In this document: positions 15,599-24,947 of the stretch, piece by piece
How positions within the stretch are numbered: position 1 is the first letter of the stretch
Layout: the number at the start of each line of letters is the position of its first letter
Assembly (NCBI GenBank): GCA_964449675.1
Contig: CAYVAR010000006.1
Span: 1-48,304, forward strand
Length of the DNA stretch: 48,304 bases
Reading direction: 5' to 3'
Origin: CAYVAR01 sp964449675
GTDB taxonomy: Bacteria; Patescibacteriota; Microgenomatia; UBA10105; UBA927
The notes under the pieces: model-generated
The model's input: the letters and a program-made list of their open reading frames with translations, nothing else
What the model was told of the DNA's origin: nothing
The model's database searches: none
Program-made: the position numbers and the translations under genes

Positions 15599-16129
15599 AT
15601 GGCAACAAACCGGACTGAAACACTTGCTTTCGTAACAGAGGATATCGAAGCCCCGTTCACTGAATGTCGAGCTTTACAGAGTATATTTGAAATTATATTT
15701 GCATCGGGTGTAACATCAAACCATACTCGTATACTCATTGCAGGAAGTGGGAAAGGAAGTGATGTCTTAGCTATACATAATCTCGTTTCAGAAGATGTTC
15801 CAATTGTCGCATTAGACTGTAACGTTCCTCTTGAGCATCGTGTTTTATTACATCTAAAAAGACGTCCTATAATACAAAGTCCTCGTCTCCTTCACGAATA
15901 TTTACTTCAAAACGATGATCCGTTTAGCACAATAATCCTAAGTACTGGCGGATCGCACGGTATTGTCAAAGTAGAAGAATATAAAGCACTCGGCAGATCT
16001 TTAACACAGGATAGACTGCTAATCTGTTCGTGGGACAGTGACCTAAGCGAGGATTTAGCGTCAGAGCATATTGGAGCCAAGCAAGAAACAAATCTACCCT
16101 ACTATACTACCCTCTGGCAGAAAGGATAG
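15599..16129 (+). CDS. hypothetical protein with a SAM-methyltransferase-like nucleotide loop
   Basis: The protein has 176 residues. The segment TRILIAGSGKGSDVLAI (about 43-59), followed by IVALDCNVP, resembles motifs I and II of class I SAM-dependent methyltransferases. A later ICSWDSDLSE could be a post-core strand. I cannot assign a substrate. No signal peptide or membrane segment is seen. It stands alone on the plus strand between two minus-strand glycan blocks and is divergent from the GT4-manC operon. The frame is clean with an ATG start. It could also be a non-catalytic Rossmann-fold protein. Confidence 0.6.
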   Translation: MATNRTETLAFVTEDIEAPFTECRALQSIFEIIFASGVTSNHTRILIAGSGKGSDVLAIHNLVSEDVPIVALDCNVPLEHRVLLHLKRRPIIQSPRLLHEYLLQNDDPFSTIILSTGGSHGIVKVEEYKALGRSLTQDRLLICSWDSDLSEDLASEHIGAKQETNLPYYTTLWQKG

Positions 16130-16190
16130 GTTAGTAAGTATTAATGGACTAAAATTTTTGACATGGTTATAGTCACATCGTGGTTTCTTT

Positions 16191-17306
16191 TTATTGATTA
16201 TATATACGAAGCGTTTTCTCCACCATAGTACTCCATTCATACGCTTGAGTCCGATTTTTTCCTTTCTCAATGAGTCTGTTTTTCAGCGTGTTATCTGAGA
16301 TAATAGTATTCAACTTTGTGGTAATATCTTCAGGGTTTCTCGGATCAAAATAGAGGGCTGCGTTTCCATAAATTTCATGAAAGACCGGGATATCTGAGCA
16401 AACGACCGGCGTACCCATAGCCATTGCCTCAAGTCCCGGGAGTCCGAATCCTTCCATAAGTGACGGAAAAATCAGGGCGACAGCGTGTGTATATAAATTT
16501 TTAAGTTGTATGTCGTTGGCCTCTCCAAAAAATATTACTTGATTAGAAAGGCTTAATTCCTCTACCCTCTCCTTTAACTTCCTATAGAAGAAATCATCTT
16601 TTCCAACGAGAACGAGTTTCGTTTTTGATAATGATGAAATACTCACGGTCAACTGTTGAAATGCTCGTAAGAGTGTTTCCAGATTCTTATGCGGATACGC
16701 ATTCCCGATGTAAAGAAAATATGAATCCTTAATCACTCTTTTTTCAGTTTTGAGCTTTGACATTTGAGTTTTGAGCTTATTGTCTATTCCCTCATATGTC
16801 ACCTCTATTTTGCCAGAATCAATGCCAAAGTGATCAATGATTTCCTGTTTTGTCGTTTTAGATACCGCTAATATTTTGACCGCACGTCGTAGTCCCACAG
16901 CGAGGCTCACAATATACCCGATGCGTCTCAATTTATATAAAATCAGTGGAAGCGTTGTTGCCTTTCCGGTATCAAAATGAAGGATGGTTAAATCATGAAT
17001 AGTAACGATAAGCTTTCCCGGATAAAAAAGAGGAACATTAAAATATGGTACATGCAAAAGATCGAGGTGTTCCCGAACAAAATACCAGGGCATAAGAAAC
17101 TGCTCTGCGACGCTATGCCACGGCACCTCTGCCAACCGTTTTTCCCACCTGCTGTTCGGGAGCTTCAATGCGTTAAACGATTTCTTTCGTAAAAATAGTA
17201 TGTATCTATTCTTTAAGTCAAGCGTACCTAACTCACTCACAAGATTACGAATGTATCGCCCTACTCCTGTTTCTTCAATAAGTCTCGCGTCGATACCGAT
17301 TTTCAT
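16191..17306 (-). CDS. GT4-family glycosyltransferase
   Basis: This GT-B glycosyltransferase has 371 residues. The N-terminal domain opens IGIDARLIEETGVGRYIRNLV and contains VTIHDLTILHF. The donor domain contains YIGNAYPHKNLETLLRAF and SLMEGFGLPGLEAM with the E-x7-E pair. It belongs to the same subgroup as the genes at 25771 and 26850. Between the domains (about 182-198) lies a lysine-rich insert (KLKTQMSKLKTEK) made by four tandem heptamers in the DNA. It is the last gene of the long minus-strand glycan cluster and ends 61 bases from the convergent gene at 15599-16129. Confidence 0.9.
   Translation of the reverse strand: MKIGIDARLIEETGVGRYIRNLVSELGTLDLKNRYILFLRKKSFNALKLPNSRWEKRLAEVPWHSVAEQFLMPWYFVREHLDLLHVPYFNVPLFYPGKLIVTIHDLTILHFDTGKATTLPLILYKLRRIGYIVSLAVGLRRAVKILAVSKTTKQEIIDHFGIDSGKIEVTYEGIDNKLKTQMSKLKTEKRVIKDSYFLYIGNAYPHKNLETLLRAFQQLTVSISSLSKTKLVLVGKDDFFYRKLKERVEELSLSNQVIFFGEANDIQLKNLYTHAVALIFPSLMEGFGLPGLEAMAMGTPVVCSDIPVFHEIYGNAALYFDPRNPEDITTKLNTIISDNTLKNRLIEKGKNRTQAYEWSTMVEKTLRIYNQ
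16749..16776. repeat. four tandem heptamers inside a GT4 gene
   Basis: TTTGAGC, TTTGACA, TTTGAGT and TTTGAGC lie head to tail. They encode the K/T-rich inter-domain loop of the glycosyltransferase without breaking the frame. Confidence 0.85.
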
Positions 17307-17315
17307 ATGTGAATC

Positions 17316-17395
17316 TAGAAGGTTCGCATACTTCCAAGATAGAAGCTATTAAGTCACCCTCGATATGGAAGATATGGAAGTATGCGAACCTTCTA
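17316..17395. repeat. 21-bp perfect inverted repeat with 38-bp spacer
   Basis: The arms are 17316-17336 and 17375-17395 (left arm begins TAGAAGGTTCGCATAC). The spacer and right arm contain GATATGGAA twice in tandem. It sits between two glycosyltransferase genes. No U-run follows the stem in the operon direction, so it is not a simple terminator. Confidence 0.85.
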
Positions 17396-17404
17396 TTACT
17401 TCTA

Positions 17405-18265
17405 TTAGAAACTAGCTCGCAGTCTTATACCAAGTTGAACCAGATTAGTGACGAGCCATCCATAGCGATGCTGGTAGTGCTTTTGATAAAAAAGGTTCAT
17501 AGTATCGTAAAAGTACGTTTCAGTAATTCTCCTCAGTGAAGGGTCATCGCTATCTCTTCCGCTCTGTTTTTTCTTATGAAGCACTGTCGCTTGTGGAACG
17601 TAGAAAATCTTCCATCCCGCTTGCTTTATCCGATAACTGTAGTCAAGGTCTTCCCCATACATAAAATAGTCTTCATCAAGATACCCTACTTTATTGATGA
17701 CTTCGCGTCGGACCATATAAAACGCGCCTGCTGGACTGTCGATTTCGTGAGGCTCATTCATGTTTTTATATCCCTGATGATACTGAGCAAATAAGCGTGA
17801 TCGAGGGAAAAGGTTTTCGAGTCCCATAAAGTAGGTCAGTGAAGCCCACGGAGTCGGAAATCCCCGATGACAAGCTGGATCTATGCTTCCATCTCGTAGA
17901 ACAAGCTTACACGAGGCAACACCAACATTGGGATGCTTCTCCATAAACTGCCTGACTTGTCCTACGGCCCCCTCCGAAACTTCAGTATCGGAATTAAGAA
18001 GAAGAAGAAACTTACCATGAGCGCACCGAAGGCCAATGTTATTTGCCGTAGAAAATCCAACGTTTTTCTTGTTTTGGATGAATATGACGTCTGGAAATTT
18101 TTCTTTTATGAGGTCTCTTATTCCATCAGATGAAGCATTATCAACAACAATAATTTCCCAACTCTTGCTTCCTTTTTGTTTTATAAGAGAAGAAAGACAA
18201 ACCGAAAGCAAGTCTTTTGTATTGTACGAAACGATAATAATAGAAGTATCGATGCTATTTTTCAT
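17405..18265 (-). CDS. GT2-family glycosyltransferase
   Basis: This GT-A enzyme begins TSIIIVSYNTKDLLSVCL, with VVDNASSDG and the metal-binding region LLLNSDTEV (DxD-like). YMVRREVINKVGYLDEDYFMYGEDLDYSYR follows, the typical acceptor-side block of rhamnosyl- and related GT2 enzymes. The chosen ATG at 18265 overlaps the previous gene's stop as ATGA, giving 286 residues; the frame is open 10 codons further to 18295. It has no membrane segments. It is probably a sugar transferase acting on a lipid-linked intermediate; donor unknown. Confidence 0.9.
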   Translation of the reverse strand: MKNSIDTSIIIVSYNTKDLLSVCLSSLIKQKGSKSWEIIVVDNASSDGIRDLIKEKFPDVIFIQNKKNVGFSTANNIGLRCAHGKFLLLLNSDTEVSEGAVGQVRQFMEKHPNVGVASCKLVLRDGSIDPACHRGFPTPWASLTYFMGLENLFPRSRLFAQYHQGYKNMNEPHEIDSPAGAFYMVRREVINKVGYLDEDYFMYGEDLDYSYRIKQAGWKIFYVPQATVLHKKKQSGRDSDDPSLRRITETYFYDTMNLFYQKHYQHRYGWLVTNLVQLGIRLRASF

Positions 18266-19461
18266 AACGACATTCTTTTTGCAGTTCCTTCCCAAACTCG
18301 ATCCAGGGTATGGGCGATATTGTCCCAGGCATATTCCTGTTCTATAGTTTTTCGCGCGTTTCTCGCTATCTCGGCTCGCTTCTTGGATGACGCAAGGAGC
18401 ATATCAACGGCAGCAACTAATTCTTCTTCCGTGTTTCCGATAAGGACTTCCTTGCCGTGCGTCACATTGAGTCCCGCAGCTCCGAGTGTCGTCGTAACCA
18501 CGGGCAATCCACTTGCCATGGCTTCCAGTATCTTAAAGCTTGTCCCACCACCGATCCTAATTGGTGCAAGTAAAAGATCCGCGTTATGAAGTTCTTCTTC
18601 GATAGATTCCACATGCTCAAGCAGCATAACCTGATGGTTACTTATAAGCTTTCGAAGCGTAGAGGGCATACTTCGCCCCACTATCCGTAGCGTCGCCCCA
18701 GGATAACGCTTCCGAAGCGTCGGCCAGATTGACGTCACGAGCCACACCACAGCATCGCGGTTCTGCATCCAGGTGAAGCTCCCTACAAAAAGAAATACCG
18801 GTGCATCCATCGGAATATATTTTTTGGGTCGAAAATCAAACTCATCTATGTCTACGCCATTTGGCACCACTGTGACATCTGTGTGAGTGGCATGCTGTTG
18901 TATATACATTAGATCGTTGTCAGATACTGCAATGATATGCATAGCCTTTCGCCAGATATGCCGTTCCCACCACCCAAGCTTGGCAACATCGATGTAAAGA
19001 AACGGTCGGAATGGAGCGATCGGAAATCGGCGAACATAGCCTTCGTAGATAGTGTGCTCAATGTTGTGTTCCGTAATAATGGTCGGTATGTCTGTATGTG
19101 GTAGCGACGGCCAGACGTAGCTTGGTTCCAGATGTATGAGATCATACGAATGGGTTTTCAACTCTTCGGCTAAACGACTTTTCATCTCAATATTATTATA
19201 AGAAGCAAGTAGCAGTGGATACATACCAACTATAGAAGAAATGATATATCGCGGTTGCCACGCGTGTCCCCGAAGCACGGTTTCTACTCTTTTGCAAAAG
19301 GCGAAGCTTGTAAGGTATTTGTACTCCTCCCGATCGCGAATAAAACTATATAACGTAATTGCGTGACGAGAGCTAAGCGATTTAAGAAGATTATATATGC
19401 GAATTTGTCCTCCGGAATATAAAGGATATGGCAGTACTGCTGAGACAAATAGTATATTCAT
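18262..19461 (-). CDS. GT4-family glycosyltransferase
   Basis: This GT-B protein has 399 residues. MNILFVSAVLPYPLYSGGQIRIYNLLKSL opens the acceptor domain. ITEHNIEHTIYEGY lies near 135, PVFLFVGSFTWMQNRDAVVWL starts the donor domain, and GGGTSFKILEAMASGLPVVTT is the donor-binding motif. The TSFKILEAM form is seen in the GT4 subgroup that includes PEP-CTERM/exosortase-associated sugar transferases. It is coupled to the next gene by ATGA and lies 20 bases after the GT39 gene. Confidence 0.9.
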   Translation of the reverse strand: MNILFVSAVLPYPLYSGGQIRIYNLLKSLSSRHAITLYSFIRDREEYKYLTSFAFCKRVETVLRGHAWQPRYIISSIVGMYPLLLASYNNIEMKSRLAEELKTHSYDLIHLEPSYVWPSLPHTDIPTIITEHNIEHTIYEGYVRRFPIAPFRPFLYIDVAKLGWWERHIWRKAMHIIAVSDNDLMYIQQHATHTDVTVVPNGVDIDEFDFRPKKYIPMDAPVFLFVGSFTWMQNRDAVVWLVTSIWPTLRKRYPGATLRIVGRSMPSTLRKLISNHQVMLLEHVESIEEELHNADLLLAPIRIGGGTSFKILEAMASGLPVVTTTLGAAGLNVTHGKEVLIGNTEEELVAAVDMLLASSKKRAEIARNARKTIEQEYAWDNIAHTLDRVWEGTAKRMSL

Positions 19462-19481
19462 ATATCAACCGAAGTACATTA

Positions 19482-20924
19482 CTACTCACGTTTTTTGGTA
19501 AGGTCGATTATCGCGAATTTGTCATTTCGTACTAAAACGGTATATATCTGAGCAAGGTCTCTCGTTTCGAGGTCTTTGTCCGTTGGTGATAGCGTGACAT
19601 AGTGCGTCGCGCCAAGTGTTATCTTTTTGTCTATATCAAAACCAATAGGCCATCCTTGTCGATCGGTTTGGTAAAGAAAAGTCGTGTCGCCATTATATGG
19701 GGCAATTACTTTGGCATTTTTTGGCAACAAGGCATCCGCGTATCGTCCAACATCCACAATTTCCTGTCTATTTATCCAATAATACGTTCGTATGGTATAC
19801 CAGGAAAATGCAAGCATAAATAAAAGCGTGATAAGCGATAAGGGATAAGCAGTAAGTTTTGAGAATACCGAATTCGTAAGAAGAAAGAAGAATCCTTTCG
19901 CAAGATACACACTAACGACCGGTATAATGAGGATCTGATAATAGTCATGTTGCACATTACCGCGAGCGATAATCACCATATAGGCAATTGCACTTATGAG
20001 CCACCAGCGAAAAAACCATCCTTCGTTTTTTTCAGGCTTTACAAGTAGTCCAAGACCCAGTGGTACGAGGCCCCAATACCCCAAAATCAACTTACCTAAA
20101 CGCTCGGCAAATAACCAGTAAAACCACGCGCCCTTGAAACGAATATTGCCCTCATTGAGTAACCAGGTATATACAGGAATGCCTTCCGGATATTGCATAA
20201 TCCAACTGCGCCACCACCAGAGCGGACATAAACAAATAAACCAATAAACAAATAAACCAATAAACAAATTCTTTGAAAAAGAGAATCTGCGAAAGATTAT
20301 ATAGACAGCAGGGAGTAATAAAAATAGTGCCGGGGGTTTTATCAGAAGAGCTATCGCTCCACATATAGCCGCAGTCGCAAGCAGCAACCATATTTTCTCC
20401 CCTTTCGCGCTTTGTGCTTTTACCAAAAGGTAAATACTCAAAAGTGCCCAAAAAACCATGTGAGGATCCGGAAGTGTTGTCCGGCCGTAGTACATACTAT
20501 ACGGAAGTACTGCATATAATAAGGAAGCAATAATTCCTGTATATGCATCCAACACCGATGCCACAATAAGACCTATGAGAATACCGGATCCCACAGAAGC
20601 TACGATAGTAAGTGTGCGCAGTAGTATTTCAATCGAAATCCCAGGAAATAAACGTGCTCCAAGTGCTGCAGTGACTTGATAAATGGGAAACTCAACCATC
20701 CGATAACCTTTAGGATTATCCTTGCCCGATGGGATATTGGAAAGGTCATCAAATCTCGGTCGCAGCGGATCAATCCCAAATTTCAGAAAATTTCTTGCTA
20801 CAGTAGCTGTATCCACTTGCCGCCAGCTATGCCAGTCTGCCACAGGGTTACCCAATCCGTATAGACGAGTAGTTACGGCAACAAGAGTTACAATGGCGAG
20901 AACAAAAAGCTCTGTCTTCTTCAT
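19482..20924 (-). CDS. GT39-type membrane glycosyltransferase (ArnT/PMT-like)
   Basis: This polytopic protein has 480 residues and about ten or more hydrophobic segments. The first outer loop carries NPVADWHSWRQVDTATVARNFLKFG, where the acidic residue and the WRQVDTA segment match the GT39/PMT catalytic loop. Such enzymes use polyprenyl-phosphate sugars on the outer membrane face. The C-terminal part is a small soluble domain (about 400-480). The gene overlaps the upstream one by ATGA. Two tandem-repeat tracts (19830-19857 and 20230-20269) lie inside it without breaking the frame. Confidence 0.85.
   Translation of the reverse strand: MKKTELFVLAIVTLVAVTTRLYGLGNPVADWHSWRQVDTATVARNFLKFGIDPLRPRFDDLSNIPSGKDNPKGYRMVEFPIYQVTAALGARLFPGISIEILLRTLTIVASVGSGILIGLIVASVLDAYTGIIASLLYAVLPYSMYYGRTTLPDPHMVFWALLSIYLLVKAQSAKGEKIWLLLATAAICGAIALLIKPPALFLLLPAVYIIFRRFSFSKNLFIGLFVYWFICLCPLWWWRSWIMQYPEGIPVYTWLLNEGNIRFKGAWFYWLFAERLGKLILGYWGLVPLGLGLLVKPEKNEGWFFRWWLISAIAYMVIIARGNVQHDYYQILIIPVVSVYLAKGFFFLLTNSVFSKLTAYPLSLITLLFMLAFSWYTIRTYYWINRQEIVDVGRYADALLPKNAKVIAPYNGDTTFLYQTDRQGWPIGFDIDKKITLGATHYVTLSPTDKDLETRDLAQIYTVLVRNDKFAIIDLTKKRE
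19830..19857. repeat. four tandem heptamers inside the GT39 gene
   Basis: GATAAGC, GATAAGG, GATAAGC and AGTAAGT lie head to tail and encode a hydrophobic stretch near a membrane segment. Confidence 0.75.
20230..20269. repeat. five tandem octamers inside the GT39 gene
   Basis: AAACAAAT and AAACCAAT alternate exactly, five units in all. On the coding strand they encode the membrane stretch FIGLFVYWFIC. Confidence 0.9.
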
Positions 20925-23900
20925 TGGATATTGCGCGTTTTCCTGTGCTCAATGAGTTTTCCGGTCGGAGTAAACTCAAATACTTTCTGATTTTTGGAAT
21001 CGTAGTCTATAGCATTAAAAGCAGCCGATACTGATGGCCAGGTAAATACCCGTATATTCGGATTTCGGAAAATGAGCCACAACGCGTCAGCAATCCCCAC
21101 AGGAAATACCCACGCTTCTCCTATGCGTATCGGCACGTTAACGAAATGGAGTTCTATAGGCTCTATACCCCAATAATCTTGATACGCGCCGTCTATCGAC
21201 ACGATAAATCTTCTCGATTTCTCCCCGGCTTCATACCAATCGGAGTGAATTTGTTGTATTTGGATAATTTGTAACAGTCCAAAAATGCTTCCAATTATTG
21301 TAACCACCAAAATTGATATTATCCGTCCGTTCACGAGTAAGAACATATAGAGTTTTTTAAGAGCATAAACAAACAAAATAACAAGACCCACAGTAGAAAG
21401 GTAACTATATCGAGAGGTCATATTCCCCAGACCTAAAAATGGCAACAGAGTTATAATGAAAAATCCCAGGGTAAACGACACAATCCTCCTGTCTTCTTTC
21501 TCTATATGCTTGAAGTATGCCTTGTACAAAATGACCAAAGTAGTACAAATCATAAAGGTGACACCTATCGCAAGCACCACATGGCTCCTAAGTCCGCCTC
21601 GCAGTACTCCGATAGCAGGGACTGCGTACGGCCCAAAAAACGTAAGGAAAAAGTATCCAACAGCATTGCCCATTGCGTTAAACGGTAACTTGAAAAAATT
21701 GTAGTTATAGTCACCGCTGAGCCAATGACTATGCGCAAGGTACCGTATGATAAAGTACACAGGTATAGGAGCCAGAAGCCATATGCCACGCGTCGCCCCC
21801 AATAATCGACGTAAACCGGAAGTACCGGTCGAGACAAAGGTGTATAAAAGATAAAGTATCGGTGTCACGATGCCCAATTCATGAAACAAGAGAGAAAGAA
21901 TGAAAAATCCAAGTGTTGTAACAAAATATATCTTTTTTTCTGTTTCCTCCCAACGGGTAAAACAAAGGAAGCTAGCGAGTGAAAAACACGCGGTAAAAAG
22001 AAATCCTGTAGCAGAAATCCAAAACACTGATTCAGATAACCCGCTAAGGAGAAGAAACATGACTCCGGTAGCGGCTGAAAGAAGAAAATTCTTAAGTATT
22101 TTCCTTGCCAAGAAAAAAACAAGTACAGATACAATAAAATGTAACGCGAGTGAAACGGCGTGATAGACGCTCTGGTTAAGCCAGAATACCGAATACATCA
22201 AAAGGAAATAGAGCTTGGCACCCGGTCGATAGAAAAACCCATCTGCTTGGGTAAAGTAACGCACAATCGTTGAAATGTTTACGTTACACCGCTGCGACCC
22301 TGCCGTGTTAACACCACAATCTGCAACCCAGCGAAACCATGTAAAATCATCTCCCACGAAGTTATTGCGTATCATGGACGAATATAAAACGACAGTAAGA
22401 ATGAATAAAAATATAACAACTGCTATCGGGGAGGTGATAATAGTTTTTAACGGTTTGTATAAATCCGGTAGTCTGCGTCCATAGAGCCGAAGGGTCCCGA
22501 GTGTGATCCCAAATAAAAGCCAAAGCACAAACGCGACCTTGGACGCTTCAAATACGTCGATAAACAATGCATTAATCGCAATACCCATAACCCCCGCGAT
22601 AAAACCAATGATGAAACTACGTACCTCATAATTATCCACGTCGGGAATCATCTTTCGAATATAAATCCCTGATAATAGAAATATTGCTAAAAATGCGCCA
22701 AATCCTAATAAGCCTACCTCTCCTAACATGCGAAGATAGCTATTGTCCACAGCCAGCCCCACCGAACCGTACCCGCTTCCAACTAAAATATTTCTTCTAA
22801 ACGCATCTATTGCCCGTGGCCACTCTCCCTGAAACCTGGTGGTGAAAGATAAATCATATGCGAGCACTTTTTTGATCAAAAAATCGCCGTTGATGATAAA
22901 TACTTCAGCTGACGTGGTTGCGACTTTGGGAATTGGTTCATAATAAAAATAACCAAGCCTTCGCGTAACCGGTGAAAGTGATAGGTTTATATACCCAGTT
23001 CCTTGAGGCAAACTCTCACCTGTTGGCGCATTCGGTTCTCGATAAAGAACAACGTTCTCCTCAAGCATTGTATATGGAATTACAAAAGCCGCAGATGGAC
23101 TTGCATGAGCGTAAATATTTCCAATACTATTGGCAAACACCTGCTTGACAGTCTTTTCGGAAAAATACGTGTTTGGCACAATTTTTGAATGGCCAACTGC
23201 TTCACCTGTTGTTGCGTCCACCAAAACGTCAATCTCCTTGAGAGTACTTCCGAATCGATCGACGATACTTGGGGAGGCACTTGCCAGAATAAGCGTACCA
23301 AGCGCAATGATAAAAAAAGAAACAATGACAAATTTTTTCTTCTGAACAAAGAGGACAAGTCCAAGTGATAGAAAAAGCGCAAACAGCGAGATTCTCGATA
23401 CAGTCATAAACAGGACAACCAGTCCCAAAAGTGCGCTCGTCAAAAAAGACGCCCGAACCAGCAAATTCCGAAATCCAAAAACCATGCTAACTAATATCGG
23501 GATAATGAGCACCAGATACGCCGCCAGATCGTAGTGCCCGCTAAATGTTGATGAAACGCGTGACAACTGGGAGAGACGTATGGGAACGCCCTTGGCAAAC
23601 TCCTCGTTCATAGTCAAAAACGCAGGAAAACCCATATACTTCTGTCCAATCCCATAGAGAGTGACTGCAAAGACGGTCACCATGAGTACAATAGCAACCA
23701 GCGGAAGAAGTCGCTTGTCTTTCATGGATTTATAGGCGACGAAAAACAAACTCATATATTCTATACGCCGGAGAAAGCTCAAAAACGCCACATTTGGGTA
23801 CGTATCTGCTAGATTGGGGAAAATAAGTAGTACGCCATGAATCGTGGCTACAGCACCGATGCTCCAAAAAAGTAATATTGGAACTGTAAGGGGGGTGGCA

Positions 23901-24100
23901 AGACTAATGGCACCTCGCGCGACAAGGATGCCCCAGAAAAAAAGGACAAAAAGAACCATAAAATCTTCTATACGGACATAGACCCATGTATGCTTGATAT
24001 CGACAAGAGGAAGCTTGGGATAGAGCGGAATAAACACGAGAAGCGCAAGCGTCAACAGAAATAAAGGGTTAGATTTACAGAATTGATAGAGCTTCTTCAT
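20921..24100 (-). CDS. O-antigen ligase/polymerase-like protein fused to a GT-C-like membrane protein
   Basis: About 1,059 residues and more than 20 hydrophobic segments. Roughly residues 1-545 resemble WaaL/Wzy proteins: SSTFSGHYDLAAYLVLIIP, then a large outer loop (about 280-430), then VGSGYGSVGLAVDNSYLRM and GEVGLLGFG. From about 550 a second membrane protein begins, with NNFVGDDFTWFRW (about 580-592) in its first outer loop. The DD pair recalls GT-C enzymes of the GT39/GT83 kind. The activities would be polymerising or transferring a lipid-linked glycan and adding a sugar; both are inferred. The open frame begins at a TTG (24112); the ATG at 24100 with AAAGG nearby is chosen. Confidence 0.8.
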   Translation of the reverse strand: MKKLYQFCKSNPLFLLTLALLVFIPLYPKLPLVDIKHTWVYVRIEDFMVLFVLFFWGILVARGAISLATPLTVPILLFWSIGAVATIHGVLLIFPNLADTYPNVAFLSFLRRIEYMSLFFVAYKSMKDKRLLPLVAIVLMVTVFAVTLYGIGQKYMGFPAFLTMNEEFAKGVPIRLSQLSRVSSTFSGHYDLAAYLVLIIPILVSMVFGFRNLLVRASFLTSALLGLVVLFMTVSRISLFALFLSLGLVLFVQKKKFVIVSFFIIALGTLILASASPSIVDRFGSTLKEIDVLVDATTGEAVGHSKIVPNTYFSEKTVKQVFANSIGNIYAHASPSAAFVIPYTMLEENVVLYREPNAPTGESLPQGTGYINLSLSPVTRRLGYFYYEPIPKVATTSAEVFIINGDFLIKKVLAYDLSFTTRFQGEWPRAIDAFRRNILVGSGYGSVGLAVDNSYLRMLGEVGLLGFGAFLAIFLLSGIYIRKMIPDVDNYEVRSFIIGFIAGVMGIAINALFIDVFEASKVAFVLWLLFGITLGTLRLYGRRLPDLYKPLKTIITSPIAVVIFLFILTVVLYSSMIRNNFVGDDFTWFRWVADCGVNTAGSQRCNVNISTIVRYFTQADGFFYRPGAKLYFLLMYSVFWLNQSVYHAVSLALHFIVSVLVFFLARKILKNFLLSAATGVMFLLLSGLSESVFWISATGFLFTACFSLASFLCFTRWEETEKKIYFVTTLGFFILSLLFHELGIVTPILYLLYTFVSTGTSGLRRLLGATRGIWLLAPIPVYFIIRYLAHSHWLSGDYNYNFFKLPFNAMGNAVGYFFLTFFGPYAVPAIGVLRGGLRSHVVLAIGVTFMICTTLVILYKAYFKHIEKEDRRIVSFTLGFFIITLLPFLGLGNMTSRYSYLSTVGLVILFVYALKKLYMFLLVNGRIISILVVTIIGSIFGLLQIIQIQQIHSDWYEAGEKSRRFIVSIDGAYQDYWGIEPIELHFVNVPIRIGEAWVFPVGIADALWLIFRNPNIRVFTWPSVSAAFNAIDYDSKNQKVFEFTPTGKLIEHRKTRNIQ

Positions 24101-24938
24101 ACCTTTGAACAATATCCCGCTTTCCTATCATACGCCCTATCAATATTGCTGCCAAGGCTTTAGCTTCAAGCAAACTTCGAAGAATCGCAAGCGCCAGTTT
24201 GCTTCGATGTTTCTTGTAAAAATACAAAAGTCCCCGATAAATATTCACAACCGGGGTTCGGTGGTCTCCGCTACTTGCAGCCCCGGTATGGAGAAAACGT
24301 GCCTCCGGATCAAATAGAACGGTGTAGCCTATTTGTTTTGCTCTATACAAAAAATCAATTTCTTCCATATAAAGGAAAATATTTTCATCAAAATATCCCA
24401 CTTCATCAAAAACTTTTTTTTCGCCGAGAAGGCAAGCACCTGAAACCCAATCAACTTCACGAGAAGTATTGGGGCAGTAGCGCGTAATACCAAACGCGTC
24501 TCCTTTTGCAAAAAGCATAACCGCAACCACCATAAGTGAATACATTGGACCGCAAGAGGGCTGTGGCGAACCGTCCTCATTAAGCAGTTTACCCCCGACG
24601 AATGATCTTGGATGATTTTTTCCGAATGTATAAAGTCTTTCAATTGCACCATTTTTCACTTCAATATCAGAGTTGAGAAGGAGTATGGAGTGCCCTTGCG
24701 CTTTTTGTATAGCAATATTGTTCGCTTTTCCATATCCGATATTTGATCTATTGAGTATCGTTTTTACTCGAGGAAATTTTGTATACAATAATTCATTTGT
24801 ACCGTCTGTTGACGCATTGTCAACCACAATGACCTCAAAGGATATAGCTGAATTTTTAAGGCTTGTAAAAACTGAAGTTAAACAACGCTCCAGAAGCGTT
24901 TTTGTGTTGTAACTGGGAATAATGATACTTAAATCCAT
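24075..24938 (-). CDS. GT2-family glycosyltransferase
   Basis: This GT-A enzyme has 287 residues. LSIIIPSYNTKTLLERCL, VVDNASTDGTNELL, LLLNSDIEV and ENIFLYMEEIDFLYR mark the family. It resembles the GT2 at 17405 in length and motif layout and may be a paralogue. The frame opens at a TTG (24944), but the ATG at 24938 starts directly at MDLSIIIPSYN. Its 3' end overlaps the O-antigen ligase-like gene by about 26 bases. Donor and acceptor are unknown. Confidence 0.9.
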   Translation of the reverse strand: MDLSIIIPSYNTKTLLERCLTSVFTSLKNSAISFEVIVVDNASTDGTNELLYTKFPRVKTILNRSNIGYGKANNIAIQKAQGHSILLLNSDIEVKNGAIERLYTFGKNHPRSFVGGKLLNEDGSPQPSCGPMYSLMVVAVMLFAKGDAFGITRYCPNTSREVDWVSGACLLGEKKVFDEVGYFDENIFLYMEEIDFLYRAKQIGYTVLFDPEARFLHTGAASSGDHRTPVVNIYRGLLYFYKKHRSKLALAILRSLLEAKALAAILIGRMIGKRDIVQRYEEALSIL

Positions 24939-24947
24939 AAACAAATA

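Noticed and set aside
16130..16190. Promoter or terminator between the convergent ends
   Set aside because: TTGACA and TATAGT occur but are too close together for a promoter, and no stable hairpin with a U-run was found.
17316..17395. Intrinsic terminator between the two glycosyltransferase genes
   Set aside because: The stem is long, but there is no U-run after it in the operon direction.
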